From contig NZ_JAILYM010000003.1 in assembly GCF_020179425.1 (NCBI RefSeq), forward strand, positions 517,996-581,995: a stretch of 64,000 bases of DNA, written 5' to 3'. Shown here one piece after another: positions 42,710 to 56,800 of this stretch (positions within the stretch are counted from its first letter, which is position 1; each line of letters begins with the position of its first letter). The position numbers and the translations under genes were made by a program. The notes below the pieces were generated by a model. The model was not told the DNA's origin. It saw nothing but the letters and a program-made list of their open reading frames with translations, and did no database searches. Origin of the DNA: Novosphingobium percolationis. GTDB taxonomy: Bacteria; Pseudomonadota; Alphaproteobacteria; Sphingomonadales; Sphingomonadaceae.

Positions 42710-43315
42710 TCAGGTCAGCGGGATCATGACCTGGCTGGCATAGCCGGGCCGCGTTTTCAGCCGTGCGTACCATTCCGCCAGATGCGGCAGGTCGGGACGC
42801 TCGACGGGAATGGAGAAGTAGGTGTGGGCATAGACGCCCATCGGAATGTCGGCGATGCCGAAGCGATCGCCCGACAGCCATTCCCGGCGACGGAGTTCTG
42901 CATCGAGCAGCGCCATCATCGCGCCCGCCTTTTCGGCCGAGGCGGCGACGAGCGGGTCGCTGCCGTCCTTGCCCTGCCGCACGCAGCCGAGGAAGGCGTC
43001 GCGCTGGGCGTCGGCCAGCTGGAACTGCCAGTCCATCCACTTGTCGCCACAGGCGCGCACGGCCACGTCGTCGCTGCGGAAGGCGGGGGCATGGGCGTCG
43101 GCCAGATAGCGCAGGATCGCGTTCGACTCCCACAGCGCCAGATCGCCGTCCTCGATCGTGGGGACCAGCCGGTTGGGGTTCATCGCCAGATATTCGGGCG
43201 TGTAGCCGAACGTGCCACCGATATCGTGGCGCACGAACGGCAGCTCCATTTCGATGAGCGCCCAAGTGACCTTCTTGACGTTGTGCGAATTGAGGCGGCC
43301 CCACAGCGTGATCAC
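42710..43315 (-). CDS. Glutathione S-transferase
   Basis: A 201-residue GST. The thioredoxin-like N-domain has LWGRLNSHNVKKVTWALIEM near residue 4 and the glutathione-binding NPNRLVPTIEDGDLALWESNAILRYLA near 50 (in parts). The helical C-domain includes SGDRFGIADIPMGVYAHTYF with the N-capping box. The start is GTG at 43315, eleven bases after the argJ stop; the frame is open further upstream inside argJ but without homology. Substrate unknown. Confidence 0.88.
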   Translation of the reverse strand: MITLWGRLNSHNVKKVTWALIEMELPFVRHDIGGTFGYTPEYLAMNPNRLVPTIEDGDLALWESNAILRYLADAHAPAFRSDDVAVRACGDKWMDWQFQLADAQRDAFLGCVRQGKDGSDPLVAASAEKAGAMMALLDAELRRREWLSGDRFGIADIPMGVYAHTYFSIPVERPDLPHLAEWYARLKTRPGYASQVMIPLT

Positions 43316-43326
43316 GGGAGCGGCCC

Positions 43327-44553
43327 TCAGCTGCGGTAGTCGGCGTTGATCGAGATGTAGCCGTGCGTGAGATCGCAGGTCCACACGGTGGCGCGGCCCT
43401 GACCCAGCCCGATATCGACTTCGATCGAGATTTCGCGGCCCTTGAGGTGCGCGGCGACCGGGGCTTCGTCGTAATCGGCGAGCGGCTGGCCATCGCGTGC
43501 GGCCCACGTGCCGCCAAAGCCGATCGACAAGCGGTCGCGGTCGGCGGGTTCGCCCGCCTTGCCGACGGCCATGACCACGCGGCCCCAGTTGGCGTCCTCG
43601 CCCGCGATGGCAGTCTTGACCAGCGGCGAATTGGCGATGGCTAGGCCGATGGTGCGCGCGCTGTCGTCGCTGACCGCGCCGGTGACCGAGACGGCGATGA
43701 ACTTCTGCGCGCCTTCGCCATCCTTGACGACGAGGTGGGCGAGTTGGCGGCACACGTCGTGCAGCGCGGCGGCAAAGGCATCGGCGCCGGGGCTGTTGGC
43801 ATCGACCAGCGGCGCATTGCCGGCCTTGCCCGTGGCGAAGGCCAGCACGGTGTCGCTGGTCGAAGTGTCGCTATCGACGGTGATGCACGAGAACGTGCGC
43901 CGGTTTGCGGCGGACAGGCATTCCTGGAGGAAGGAAGGAGAGACCGCCGCGTCGGTGAACACATAGCCCAGCATCGTCGCCATGTCGGGCGCGATCATGC
44001 CGCTGCCCTTGATGATCGCGCTGAACGTCACCTTCACATCGCCGATCATCGCAGTGGCGGTGGCGCCCTTGGCAAAGGTATCGGTGGTGCCGATGGTCAT
44101 GGCGGCGTCCTCCCAGCTGCAAGGCTCAGCCAGCAGTGCCGCCTCGATCCCGGCGCGTGCCTTGTCCTTGGGCAGCGGCACGCCGATCACGCCGGTGGAG
44201 GAGACGAACACTTCTTCCTTGGCGCAGCCGAGCTTGGCGGCGACCTGCTCCATGATCGCCTCGACCGCCTCGCGCCCGCGATAGCCGGTGAAGGCGTTGG
44301 AATTGCCGGCGTTGACGACGAGCGCGCGCGCCTGGCCCAGCTTGGCGTTCTGCCGCCCAAGTTCGACTTCGGAGGAACAGCACACGTTCTTCGTGAACAC
44401 GCCCGCGATGGCGGTGCCCTCGTCCAGCTCGACATAGGTGAGGTCGCAACGGCCCCAGTCCTTGTACCCGGCGCGCGCGATGCGCGGTATCACGCCCGCA
44501 ATGGCGGGCAGCGCGGGGAAGGGCGAGGCGAGCGGGGAAATGGCGTCGGACAT
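43327..44553 (-). CDS. argJ: Bifunctional ornithine acetyltransferase / N-acetylglutamate synthase ArgJ
   Basis: A 408-residue enzyme of the cyclic arginine pathway, transferring acetyl from N-acetylornithine to glutamate. The self-cleavage site is MIAPDMATMLGYVFTDA with the nucleophile Thr193, which becomes the N-terminus of the beta subunit. VNAGNSNAFTGYRG, SSTGVIGVPLP and the closing CDLTHGYISINADYRS are further signatures. The ATG at 44553 is 31 bases downstream of the acyltransferase stop, in the same direction. Confidence 0.96.
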   Translation of the reverse strand: MSDAISPLASPFPALPAIAGVIPRIARAGYKDWGRCDLTYVELDEGTAIAGVFTKNVCCSSEVELGRQNAKLGQARALVVNAGNSNAFTGYRGREAVEAIMEQVAAKLGCAKEEVFVSSTGVIGVPLPKDKARAGIEAALLAEPCSWEDAAMTIGTTDTFAKGATATAMIGDVKVTFSAIIKGSGMIAPDMATMLGYVFTDAAVSPSFLQECLSAANRRTFSCITVDSDTSTSDTVLAFATGKAGNAPLVDANSPGADAFAAALHDVCRQLAHLVVKDGEGAQKFIAVSVTGAVSDDSARTIGLAIANSPLVKTAIAGEDANWGRVVMAVGKAGEPADRDRLSIGFGGTWAARDGQPLADYDEAPVAAHLKGREISIEVDIGLGQGRATVWTCDLTHGYISINADYRS

Positions 44554-44584
44554 GGGGGGCGATTAGCCTTGCAGTGGGATCGCT

Positions 44585-45667
44585 TCAAGTTCGCTGATCG
44601 ACCGGTGAGGTCTGCCGTTTGCCCGCCTGCGGTAAAACGAGCCGATCTTCCCACCAGCCCGTCGGTAGCCCGCGGGCGAGCCATGATCGACCAGAAAGGT
44701 TTGCAAACGCGATTGCGATCCAGACGGCGATGAACAGCGGCACTCCGGTCGCCCCCGAATATCCGAGATCGTGTGCGCCCCTCGCGAGCATGAGGAGCGG
44801 GAAATGCAGCGCATAGACTGGAAAAGAAAGCTGGCCGAGCCAGGCAGCGCTGCGTTGCAAGGCGGCAGGCGGCTGGTCCCGCGCGCCCATCGCGACGACC
44901 GGCAGGAACAGGATCACCGCGACAGGATCAGCCAGTCGGGCGGGAATGCCGATGAAGGCCGGTCCGATCAGAATCATGACGAGCGTTGTGGGAGCCAGCC
45001 ACCATGCAAGGCGCGTGAAATGGCTCGGCCACCAGCGGTGCCGCGTTCGCGCCAGAATCACGCCTGCGGTATAGCCAAAGGCGACCCGGCACAGCCCGAG
45101 AGTCCATGTGTCGCCAAACGGTCCCTGCGTCAGTTCGCCGTGGACAGTTGCAAGGCCCAGTAAGCCGCACCATGCAACTATTGCGATCCCGAAGAGCGAT
45201 GGCGTGCCCAGCCGACGCAGCATGGTCAGGTGCGCGAAATTGGCGACAAGTTCCGCGAGCAGCGACCATTGCGGATCGTTGAGTGGGAACACTGGCTCGC
45301 GGCTCCCCAGATTGGGAAGGAACAACAGGCCGCCCGCCAAGAGTGCAGCAGTTGCGGGCTTCCCTAGCAGCACGGCTACTGCCAACCCCATCAGTGTGCC
45401 AGTCGCCATCATCGGCCAAAGGCGGGCAACGCGGCGTAGCATGGTAGCCGTGACACCATGCGCGCTGCTGCGTTCGAAGACCGGTGTCAGCACGAAACCG
45501 CTCAGTATGTAGAAGAAGTCGACGGCCAGATAGCCGCGTTCAAAAATCGAAGGACTGCCGGAAACGTGCAGCAGCACGACGGCCAGAGCGGCCAACCCCC
45601 TCATGGCATCCAGCATCACCAACCGCTCTTGGCGTGCCGACGTTGAATTGGGGAAGGAAGTCTCCAT
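44585..45667 (-). CDS. Acyltransferase 3 family (OafA/YrhL) membrane protein
   Basis: A 360-residue inner-membrane protein with about ten hydrophobic helices. The family start is RLVMLDAMRGLAALAVVLLHV, with the conserved Arg-His pair (R25/H36 region), then FFYILSGFVLTPVFE and RRVARLWP. Members O-acetylate lipopolysaccharide, exopolysaccharide or peptidoglycan precursors on the periplasmic face. There is no C-terminal SGNH domain. The product is not predictable; GC content is lower than in its neighbours. Confidence 0.85.
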   Translation of the reverse strand: METSFPNSTSARQERLVMLDAMRGLAALAVVLLHVSGSPSIFERGYLAVDFFYILSGFVLTPVFERSSAHGVTATMLRRVARLWPMMATGTLMGLAVAVLLGKPATAALLAGGLLFLPNLGSREPVFPLNDPQWSLLAELVANFAHLTMLRRLGTPSLFGIAIVAWCGLLGLATVHGELTQGPFGDTWTLGLCRVAFGYTAGVILARTRHRWWPSHFTRLAWWLAPTTLVMILIGPAFIGIPARLADPVAVILFLPVVAMGARDQPPAALQRSAAWLGQLSFPVYALHFPLLMLARGAHDLGYSGATGVPLFIAVWIAIAFANLSGRSWLARGLPTGWWEDRLVLPQAGKRQTSPVDQRT

Positions 45668-45779
45668 GCAAGTGTAGGTACGGCGATCGCTCTAAGGCAT
45701 CATTAACGACGGTGTTGTCTGCGCGGGGGATGCCATTATCCGTGGACCTTTGCGCCAAATCGCCTTAGGTGCATCGGCG

Positions 45780-46055
45780 ATGCGCCTGCTGCTCGTCCTT
45801 CTGGCCATGCTTTCCGGCCTTTCGTTGCCCCAGGCGGCGGCGGTGGCGGCTGCGCGGGCTGAAGTGGCGGGCACCGGCCTTGCGCAAGGGCCGCAGGCCG
45901 TGGCCGAGGCCAAGCGTGAGGCCTGCCCCGTGCGTGCCCGCGAAGCCGTGCCGCCGCGCCGGTTCGCGGCCCAGCAGCGTAGGCCGATCTGGCTGCCCGT
46001 GCCGGCGCTGGCCACTGGCTGCGCCTTCGAATTTTCGGACCGTTCGCGCCAGTAA
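45780..46055 (+). CDS. Small exported hypothetical protein
   Basis: A 91-residue product with a signal peptide (MRLLLVLLAMLSGLSLPQAAAVAAA) and an Arg/Pro-rich mature part with two cysteines (KREACPVRA, then ATGCAFEFSD). I do not recognise it; its place just upstream of secA recalls SecM of enterobacteria, but no arrest-like motif is evident. The in-frame start at 45750 is an alternative. Divergent from the acyltransferase. Confidence 0.5.
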   Translation: MRLLLVLLAMLSGLSLPQAAAVAAARAEVAGTGLAQGPQAVAEAKREACPVRAREAVPPRRFAAQQRRPIWLPVPALATGCAFEFSDRSRQ

Positions 46056-46153
46056 GCGCCGCCTTCGGGCACCTTTCACCGCATTGACCGTTTGCGCATG
46101 CGCCCGATGAACGGCGTCTTGCGCCGCCCCCATAGAGAAGCAGGAATCCCACC

Positions 46154-48892
<2,739 letters not shown>

Positions 48893-48994
48893 GGGTTTGT
48901 ACGTAGCCACGCGTGGGACGGGGAAGTGTCGGATATGGTGCTGATTTTGAACCTATCCGGCTCACCCGCCCGTCCCGGCGGTTCCAGTTGGCGT

Positions 48995-49023
48995 TTGACA
49001 GTCCCGGCTTTGGCGCGGTAAAA
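48995..49023 (+). promoter_or_regulatory. Candidate promoter of the TPS–CHAT operon
   Basis: TTGACA at 48995–49000, a 17-base spacer, and GTAAAA at 49018–49023, in an AT-rich patch of an otherwise GC-rich region, 59 bases before the first gene. The -10 is imperfect (TAAAAA with an 18-base spacer is the alternative). The 189 bases between secA and this operon contain no other recognisable feature. Confidence 0.5.
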
Positions 49024-49081
49024 ACCGGAAAATAATAAATAAAACGGGCCGCACCGGAGAAATCGTTCACGGGGGCGGGAA

Positions 49082-50860
49082 ATGGCCTGCGAGGTTAAGG
49101 GTTCTGGCTGGCTGAAGCGCGCTTCGGCTGGCCCGTTTTGCGTTGGTTCGGCTGCCCTTCTGGTTGCGGCGCTGCCGTCCGTCGTGGCGGCGCAGGGCGT
49201 GCCATCGGGTGTGCCCTCCGGCGCAGGCGTCCCCACTCGCGACCAGTTGCAGGGCGTGACCGGTGAAGCCAGTCCGCCGCCTTCGCCGCGCCTGACCATC
49301 AAGGGCGATATCGAGCGCGCGGCCTGCCCGCTTGCCGATCCGCAATATGCCGACATCAAGGTCACCATCGGCCATGTCACTTTCAACGGATTGAAGGGGG
49401 CCAGCGCCGCCGAGCTTGAATCGGCCTGGAAGCCGTTCACGAGCGGCCCCCAGCCGATCGCCACGCTGTGCGAGATCCGCGATGCGGCGGGCACGATCCT
49501 GCGCAACAAGGGCTATCTCGCGGCGGTGCAGGTGCCCACGCAGCGCATCGAGAACGGCGAAGTGCGCATGGAAGTGCTCTATGCCCGCGTCACCGCGATC
49601 CGCGCGCGCGGCGAAACGCGCGGGGCCGAGCGCAAGCTGCAGCAGTATCTCGAAAAGCTGACCCGCGACGAGATCTTCGACCGCAACAAGGCCGAGCGCT
49701 ACCTGCTGCTGGCGCGCGACCTGCCGGGCTACAACGTCCAGCTGACGCTGCGCCCCGCAGGTACAGCGCCGGGCGAACTGGTCGGCGAAGTCAGCGTGCT
49801 GCGCGACCCCTTCGTGGCCGATCTTTCGATCCAGAACCTCGCCAGCAAGGCGACCGGACGCTGGGGTGGGCAGCTCCGCGCGCAGGCCTTCGGGCTGACC
49901 GGCCTCGGCGACGTGACGACGTTGTCCTATTACGCCACCGCCGATTTCACCGAGCAGCACATCCTTCAGGCGTCCCATGAATTCCGTCCCGGCAGCGAGG
50001 GCCTCGTGCTGGGTGGGCAGTTCACTTACGCCTGGACCCGGCCCGACATCGGCCCGCTGCCCGGCGGTATCGAGCTGAAGGCGCGCACGCTGTTTGCCAG
50101 CCTCTATGGCCGTTACCCGCTGGTGCGCTCGCAGCGCGCCAACGTGTGGCTTGGGGCGGGGTTCGACCTCGTCAACCAGGATGTCGACCTGATTGGCCCG
50201 CTCTCGCGCGATCGGTTGCGGGTGTTGTGGACGCGGCTTGATCTGGATGCGATCGATACCTCGCGGGTGGCCCCGGCGTGGCGGGCTTCGGGCTCGCTCG
50301 AACTGCGGCAGGGCCTTTCCATTCTCAACGCCACGCGCGGTTGCACGATCACCTGCGCCGTGGGCACCAGCCGCGCCGACGGCAAGCCCGATGCCACCGT
50401 CCTGCGCGCGCAGGGCGAATACGAGCGTGCGCTGGGCAAGTTCTCGCTCGCGGTGCTGCCGCGCGCGCAAGTCGCGTTCTCGCCGTTGCTGGGCTTCGAA
50501 GAGTTTTCGGGCGGCAACTACACGGTGGGCCGGGGCTATGATCCGGGCGAGCTGACCGGCGACAGCGCGGTGGGCGCTGCGATCGAGCTGCGCGGGCCGC
50601 GCCTGCCGGTCGGGCGGGGCGACATCCACGTCCAGCCCTATGTCTTCGGCGATGCGGTGTGGGCCTGGAACAAGGGTGTCCCCGGCACCAACCGCCTGGT
50701 TTCGGCGGGCGGCGGGCTGCGCTCGGAGCTGGGCGAGCGCTTCCGGCTCGACGCCACGCTGGCCGTGCCGCTCGAACGCGCAGGGCTGCCCATGCGCAGG
50801 CCCGATCCCCGCTTTCTCGTGACCCTGACCACCCGGCTCCTGCCCTGGAGGACCAACTGA
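49082..50860 (+). CDS. Two-partner secretion transporter, ShlB/FhaC/HecB (TpsB) family
   Basis: A 592-residue Omp85-superfamily outer-membrane pore. A signal peptide ends near residue 37. Two POTRA-like domains follow (~85–165, KVTIGHVTFNGLKGASAAELESAW; ~166–240, with DEIFDRNKAERYLLLARDLPGYNVQLTL). The beta barrel fills the rest, with the conserved VGRGYDPGE motif at 482–490 that plugs the pore from loop 6 in this family, and a final strand RFLVTLTTRLLPW. It should bind the N-terminal TPS domain of the next gene product in the periplasm and export it. Its stop overlaps the next start as TGATG. Confidence 0.88.
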   Translation: MACEVKGSGWLKRASAGPFCVGSAALLVAALPSVVAAQGVPSGVPSGAGVPTRDQLQGVTGEASPPPSPRLTIKGDIERAACPLADPQYADIKVTIGHVTFNGLKGASAAELESAWKPFTSGPQPIATLCEIRDAAGTILRNKGYLAAVQVPTQRIENGEVRMEVLYARVTAIRARGETRGAERKLQQYLEKLTRDEIFDRNKAERYLLLARDLPGYNVQLTLRPAGTAPGELVGEVSVLRDPFVADLSIQNLASKATGRWGGQLRAQAFGLTGLGDVTTLSYYATADFTEQHILQASHEFRPGSEGLVLGGQFTYAWTRPDIGPLPGGIELKARTLFASLYGRYPLVRSQRANVWLGAGFDLVNQDVDLIGPLSRDRLRVLWTRLDLDAIDTSRVAPAWRASGSLELRQGLSILNATRGCTITCAVGTSRADGKPDATVLRAQGEYERALGKFSLAVLPRAQVAFSPLLGFEEFSGGNYTVGRGYDPGELTGDSAVGAAIELRGPRLPVGRGDIHVQPYVFGDAVWAWNKGVPGTNRLVSAGGGLRSELGERFRLDATLAVPLERAGLPMRRPDPRFLVTLTTRLLPWRTN

Positions 50861-53800
50861 TGCGCCGCACCCGCAGCCATGGCGACTGGATCGCCGTATC
50901 GTCGCTGGCCATCGCCACCATGCTCGCCACCGGCGGGCAGGGCGCGCGCGCGCAGTCGTTTCAGGGCACGGGCACCGTCGTCGGCGGCAGCGCGACGATC
51001 AACGCCAGCGGGGCGAACACTTCGGTGACGGTCAACACGCCAACGGCCGTGATCAACTGGGTGCCCGACGACACCGCGTCCGGGCCGCTGCCGATCATCT
51101 TCCAGCCGACAAACACGACCGCGACCTTTACCAACAATATCGACACGACTGCGGATTTTGCGGTGCTCAACCGCATCCTGCCGGCCGATCCCACGCGCGC
51201 CGTCCAGTTCGACGGCAATGTCATCGCACAGCTTCAGGCGGTGTCGGCGGCGCCCACGCGCGGCGGCACGGTGTTCTTCTACAGCCCCGGCGGCATCCTC
51301 GTCGGCTCCAACGCCGTGTTCGATGTCGGCAACCTCGGGTTGACCACGTCCGATCTGCCCTACGATCCGCAGAGCGGCGCGTTTTCCACGAGCGGCCTGT
51401 TCCAGTTCCAGCAGGCGGCAGCGGGCACTTCGGTGGAGATCGCCAACGGCGCGCAGCTCCACGTGGGGGCGGCGGGGCCGGACAACAGTTCCTACCTCGC
51501 GATCGTTGCGCCGCGCATCGTTCAGGATGGCGCGATCGACGTCAACGGCTCGGCAGCGCTGGTCGCGGCGGATGCGGCGACAATCCAGTTCTCGCCGAGC
51601 GGGCTGTTTTCGATCCAGGTCGACCAGGGCACCAGCGCGACCGGCACGGTGCTGTCGAACGGCGGTTCGATCACCGGCGCGGCGGGCTCCAGCGCCACGT
51701 TCATCCACCGCATCTACATGGTCGCCGTGCCGCGCAACACTGCGATCACGATGGCAATCGCCAGCGGCAGCACACTGGGCTTCGATGTCGCGAGCGCAGC
51801 GGATGTGGTGGGTAACACCGTGGTCCTGTCGGCGGGCAGCGACGTGGTCAATGGCGAGGCGATGGGCTATCGCTCGCAGGGCGGTGGCAGCGCCCAGACC
51901 GCGCTCGACATCGGTGCGATCACCGCGACGTCAGCCCTCAAGGGTACGGCCACGGGCCTCGCTTCACTGACGGTGCAGGGCGGCGAAACATCGAGCTTCG
52001 CGTCCGACCTTGCGCTGGGTGGCGCGTACCGTCCGGGCGTTGGTGCGCCCGGTGGCAACGGCACGCTGGTAACGGTCACAGGCTCCGGCGCTTCGCTGAC
52101 GGTCAACGGCAATTTCGACGTCAACGTGTTCGATTCGGGGCGTGTCGATCTGACAGACGTTACCGACGTCAGCGCGGCGACCGTCGCGGTGGATGGCGGC
52201 GCGCTGGACGTTGCCGGGCGGTTGCTGGTCCACGCGGACCGCTATGGCCTGACCGATGGCGGGGCCGCGACTGGCGGTACGGCGGTGCTATCGGCGTTGA
52301 ACGGGGCGCAGGTCACCGTGGGCGGCGCGATCGATCTTGGCGCGTTCGGCACCGGGGCTTCACCCGACGGTGCGCTGACGGGGGGCACGGGGACGGGCGG
52401 CACGGCGCGGCTGACCTATGGCACGGGCGCGCAGGTTTCGGCTGGATCCATCGCGGTCTTCGCCGACGGGCGGGGCGGCACGGTGAGCAGCGGCTATGGC
52501 GGCGCTGCGGGCATTGGCGGCACGGCCACCGTCGAAGGCGTGACCGGGGGCGGGGCCCTGACGGTTACGGGCTCGGTCGAGATCGGTGCAAGCGGCATCG
52601 GGACTGACGGCTATGGCTGCGTTACCTGTATCGTCGATGGCGGCATCGGCACGGGCGGCTCGGCGCAATTGCGGGTGGCTGGCAGCGCGCTGCACACCGT
52701 TGGTATCGGCGGCAACCTGACCGTCAGCGGCAATGCGCAGGGCGGCGCCAGTTTCGGTGCGACGGCGGGCAGCGCGACGGCGGGCACGGCGCAAGTGCTG
52801 GCGACTGGCGGCGCGCATGTCCTGTCGGTTGGCGGGCAGACCTCGGTTTCGGCCGACGCCACGGCCGGGCAAGCGTTCTCCACCGCGCAGTCGGGTGCGG
52901 GCATCGGCGGTCTTGCGCGGATCGTTACGAGCGGTGCGGCGCTTACCCTCGGCCCGGTGGTTGTCAGCGCGAACGGCGCGGGGGGGGTAAACGCCGATGG
53001 CGGCATTGGGGGCCTCGGCACCGGAGGGACGGCGCAGATCCGCATCGCCACTGGCGGGGGTCGCATCGATGCCGGTAACGTGCTTGTGCGCGCGGAAGGT
53101 TTCGGTGGCGGGACCTATCCCGGCTATGTGGGCGATGGTGCGCGCGGCGACGGGGGCACGGCCAGCGTCGATGCGTTGGCCGGGCAGGTCAACTTCTCCA
53201 CGCTGTCGGTCCTGGCCGACGCCACAGGCGGCGACGGGGCGTTCGTGACCGGTGACGCACGCGGCGGGTTCGCGGCGGTGCGGGCGCAGGGCGGCGCGAT
53301 CTCAGTCGGCGGCGACGTGTTCGTGCTGGCCGATGCGGAAGCTGGGCAGGGCATCACGGGCGGCGCTGGCACCGGCGGCCAGGCGCAGGTCACGGTCGAT
53401 GGCGGTAGCATCGCCTTCGGCCAGGCGGATGGTTCGACCTACGTCAGTTCCATCGGTCGAGGGGGCACCGGCACCATCGCATCGGGCACCGGAACGGGCG
53501 GCAACATTCAGCTGACCGCGCGCAACGGCACCGCCAATTTTGCGGGCAGCGTGTCTGCCAACGCGTTGGGCGTGGGCGGGGGCAGCGCGTCGCGCAGCAT
53601 CGGCGAAGGCGCGCCCGGCGGGCTGGGGCAGGGCGGCACGATCACGCTGGACGCGGCTTCCAGCGCTGCGGGCAGCGCGACCATCACCGGTGCGACCATG
53701 CAACTGAACGCAACGGGCGTCGGCGGCGCCGGCGCGGGCGGCCTCGGCGTCGCCAGTCCTGCTGGCGGCAGCAGCGGGACCGGCGGGGCGGGCGGCGCAG

Positions 53801-56800
53801 GTGGCCAGGGCGTGGGCGGCGTGATCACCGTCAACGCGGGCGTCGCCAATGGAACGCTGCTGATCAGCAATCTGGGCGTGGATGCAGGCGCGAGCGGTGG
53901 CGCGGGCGGCGATGGCGGCTTCTCCTCGACCGGGACGGGCGGCACTGGCGGTGCGGGCGGCAGTGCGATCGCCGGAACGGTGCAGTTCGACACCAACGGC
54001 GCGTTGGCGGGCATGGCGCCGACCGGGCGGATGCAGCTGGGCGCGCTGAATGTCGCTGCGACGGGCTATGGCGGCGCTGGTGGCGCGGGCGGTTCCGGCG
54101 CGCAACTGGGCGTGGCTGGCGCGGGCGGCGCTGCCACGGGTGGTTTCGTCACGGTGCGCGCGGATCGTGGTGGCTCGCTCATCCAGGTCGATGGCGCGGC
54201 CTCGATCCTCGCTGATGGGTATGGCGCGACCGGCGTGGGCAGCACCAGCGGCGTCGATGGCGGCAAGGGCACCGGCGGCGCGATCCTGTTCACTGCGGAT
54301 GGCACGACCAGCGGCAACCAGATCAAGCTCGCCACGCTCTATGCCGATGCCAGCGGCCTTGGCGGCGCATCGCTGACCGCGCCGGGCGGGGAAGGCGTGG
54401 GCGGTTCGATGAACATCGTCGGCGGCGCAGGCCTGGCCATTTCGGCCAGCGGGCTGACCTTGCGCGCGATCGGCTTCGGCGGGCAGGCTTCGTCCAGCTT
54501 CACCGGGGGCGCGGCAACCGGCGGGCTGGTCTCGGTGGACATGCGCGGCGGCTCGACGCTGGCCGCGACCGGATCGGTCCTGCTCGACGCCAGCTCGGTC
54601 GGCGGCGCTTCGTCGCAGACGGCCGCGACCGGCGGTGCTGCAACCGGCGGCACGGCTTCACTGCTGACGACGGGCGGCGGCATCACGCTGGATGGGGACG
54701 TGACCGTGCAGGCCAATGCCTTTGGCGGCGACGCCGGGAGCCAAGGCCTGGGCGGCGCGGCGCTGGGCGGCCTTGCGCTGTTGAGCGCGGGGAATCTCGA
54801 CCGGCAGGGCAATGGCGGCAGCCTGACCGTGGTGGGCAACGCCGGGGTCTATGCCGACGGCTATGGCGGTGGCGGCTTCAACGGCGGGCGCGGCGCAGGT
54901 GGCACGGCCAGCGTAACCGGGCGCTTGGGCACGGTCACGCTCGGTTCGGCCAATGTCAGCGGCTCGGGTGGCGGCGGGGCGGGCTTTGGCGGTGGCGCGG
55001 GCGGCGATGGCGCAGGTGGCGAAGCCAGCGTGTTGACGTTCAACACGCCGACGGGCGAGGCCGACATCGCGATCGGTCCGGTGTCGCTGGCGGCGAACGG
55101 GCAAGGTGGCGCGGGCGGCACCGGCTTTTCCAATGGCGGCGTGGGCGGCGCAGGCGGCACGGGCCTTGGCGGCAACGTCCTGGCGCTGGGCAGCGCGGGC
55201 AACGGGCGCATCACGCTGGGCGACCTGACGGCGGTCGCCGAAGGGCGCGGCGGTGCGGGCGGTGTTGGCGGCAGCAACGATGGTGGCATCGGCGGCGATG
55301 GTGGTGTCGGGGGCGCGGGTCTTGGCGGCGCGATCCAGATCGGCACCCAGAGCGGGGCCGATACCGGCGCGCTCAACATCGGTGCAGGCAACTTCGCGCA
55401 AGTCTACGCATTCGCCGGCGGCAATGGTGGAACCGGCGGCACGGGTGGTTCCGGGCCCGGCGGCGCAGGCGCTGGCGGTGCTGGCGGCGATGCGACGGGC
55501 GGCGGCGCGACGCTGCTGGTGCGCGGCTCGCCCGTGACGCTGAGCGGCAACGGCCTGTTCCTGGCAGTGGCATCCGGCGGCGATGGCGGCGCGGGCAGCG
55601 TTCAGGGCGCGGGCGGCAACGCGACCGTGGGACTGGTGACCGGCACGGAAGCGCTGGTGGGTGCCCATCTCGAATTGACCAGCCGCTACCTGGTCGATGC
55701 CCAACGCGGCTCGCTCAACGCAGGCGTGCTGTCGTTCCAGGCGATCGCGACCGGCGGGCAGGGCTCGACCAACGGGACTAGCACGACGCTCGGCTCGCCC
55801 ATCGCGTTCAACGTGCGCAATGGCGATCTGACCGCGCAATCGATCGCGCTTTTCGCGCCGGGGCAGAGTCCAGCGGGGTCGATCGCCTCGTCGCTGACGA
55901 TGCAGAACGCCAACGCGGTCATCGCAGGCGGGTTCGATTTCATCACCGGCGGCGATCTCGTGGTGTCGCTCGACAACGCGAACCTGTCGGCGGACCACGC
56001 ACAGATTTCCGGCCAGAACTGGATCGAATCCGGCAATGTCGTCGCGACGCCCGGCGCCATCCACACCAATGGCCAGCTCTACCTCTACAGCGGCGGCGAT
56101 ATCGTGGGCGATGCCTCGCTGATCACGGCGGCAGACCTTTCGGTCAACGCGCCGGGCTCGATCCGCCTCAACGAACTGTCCGCAGGCGGGCCGCTGTACG
56201 TTTCGGCGGGGCAGTCGATCACGCTGGGCAATCTTTCGGGCAATGCCTCGATCCGCGTGCTGGGCGGTGGCACGGTGTCGATCGGCGCGGTGCAAGCCAA
56301 TGGCGGTGTCGATCTGTCTGCTGGCGGTGGCGCGCTCACTGTCGCCGGGTCGGTCGCGGCGGTCGATGGCGCCGTCCTGAATGCGAGCGACGTCGTGAAC
56401 GCGGGCGACATCACGGTGATGGCGTCGAATGCCAGTTCGTTGCGCGAACTGTCGGTGTTCGCCAATGGCGCGATGACGCTGGGCGATCTCGATGCAGGGG
56501 CGACGCGCCTGTTCGGGACGCAGGCGATCACCACCGGATCGATCCGGGCGGGCGACCTCGCCGTTCTGGCGGGCGGCGACATCGCGCTGGGCAGCATCGC
56601 CGCCAGCGGGCGGGTGCTGCTGGCCGACGTGGTTATGACTGACGCTGGCGGCAGCTCGCTTGGTCTCGACGCGCTGTTCGCCGCCAGCCCCACGCGGGCG
56701 ACCGGGGCGATCGCGATTGCCGGGCCGGTCGTCGCGGCCTCGTTCACGGCCGCCACCAGCCGGACTCTTGACGTTTCCCGCCCGATCCTCGTCAGCGGCG

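Noticed and set aside
45780..46055. SecM-like secretion monitor upstream of secA
   Set aside because: Position and signal peptide fit, but no arrest motif is visible and SecM is confined to gammaproteobacteria as far as I know.
52200..55600. CRISPR-like or satellite array in the exoprotein gene
   Set aside because: The repetition comes from Gly-rich codons of irregular period and varying sequence; there are no identical spaced repeats.
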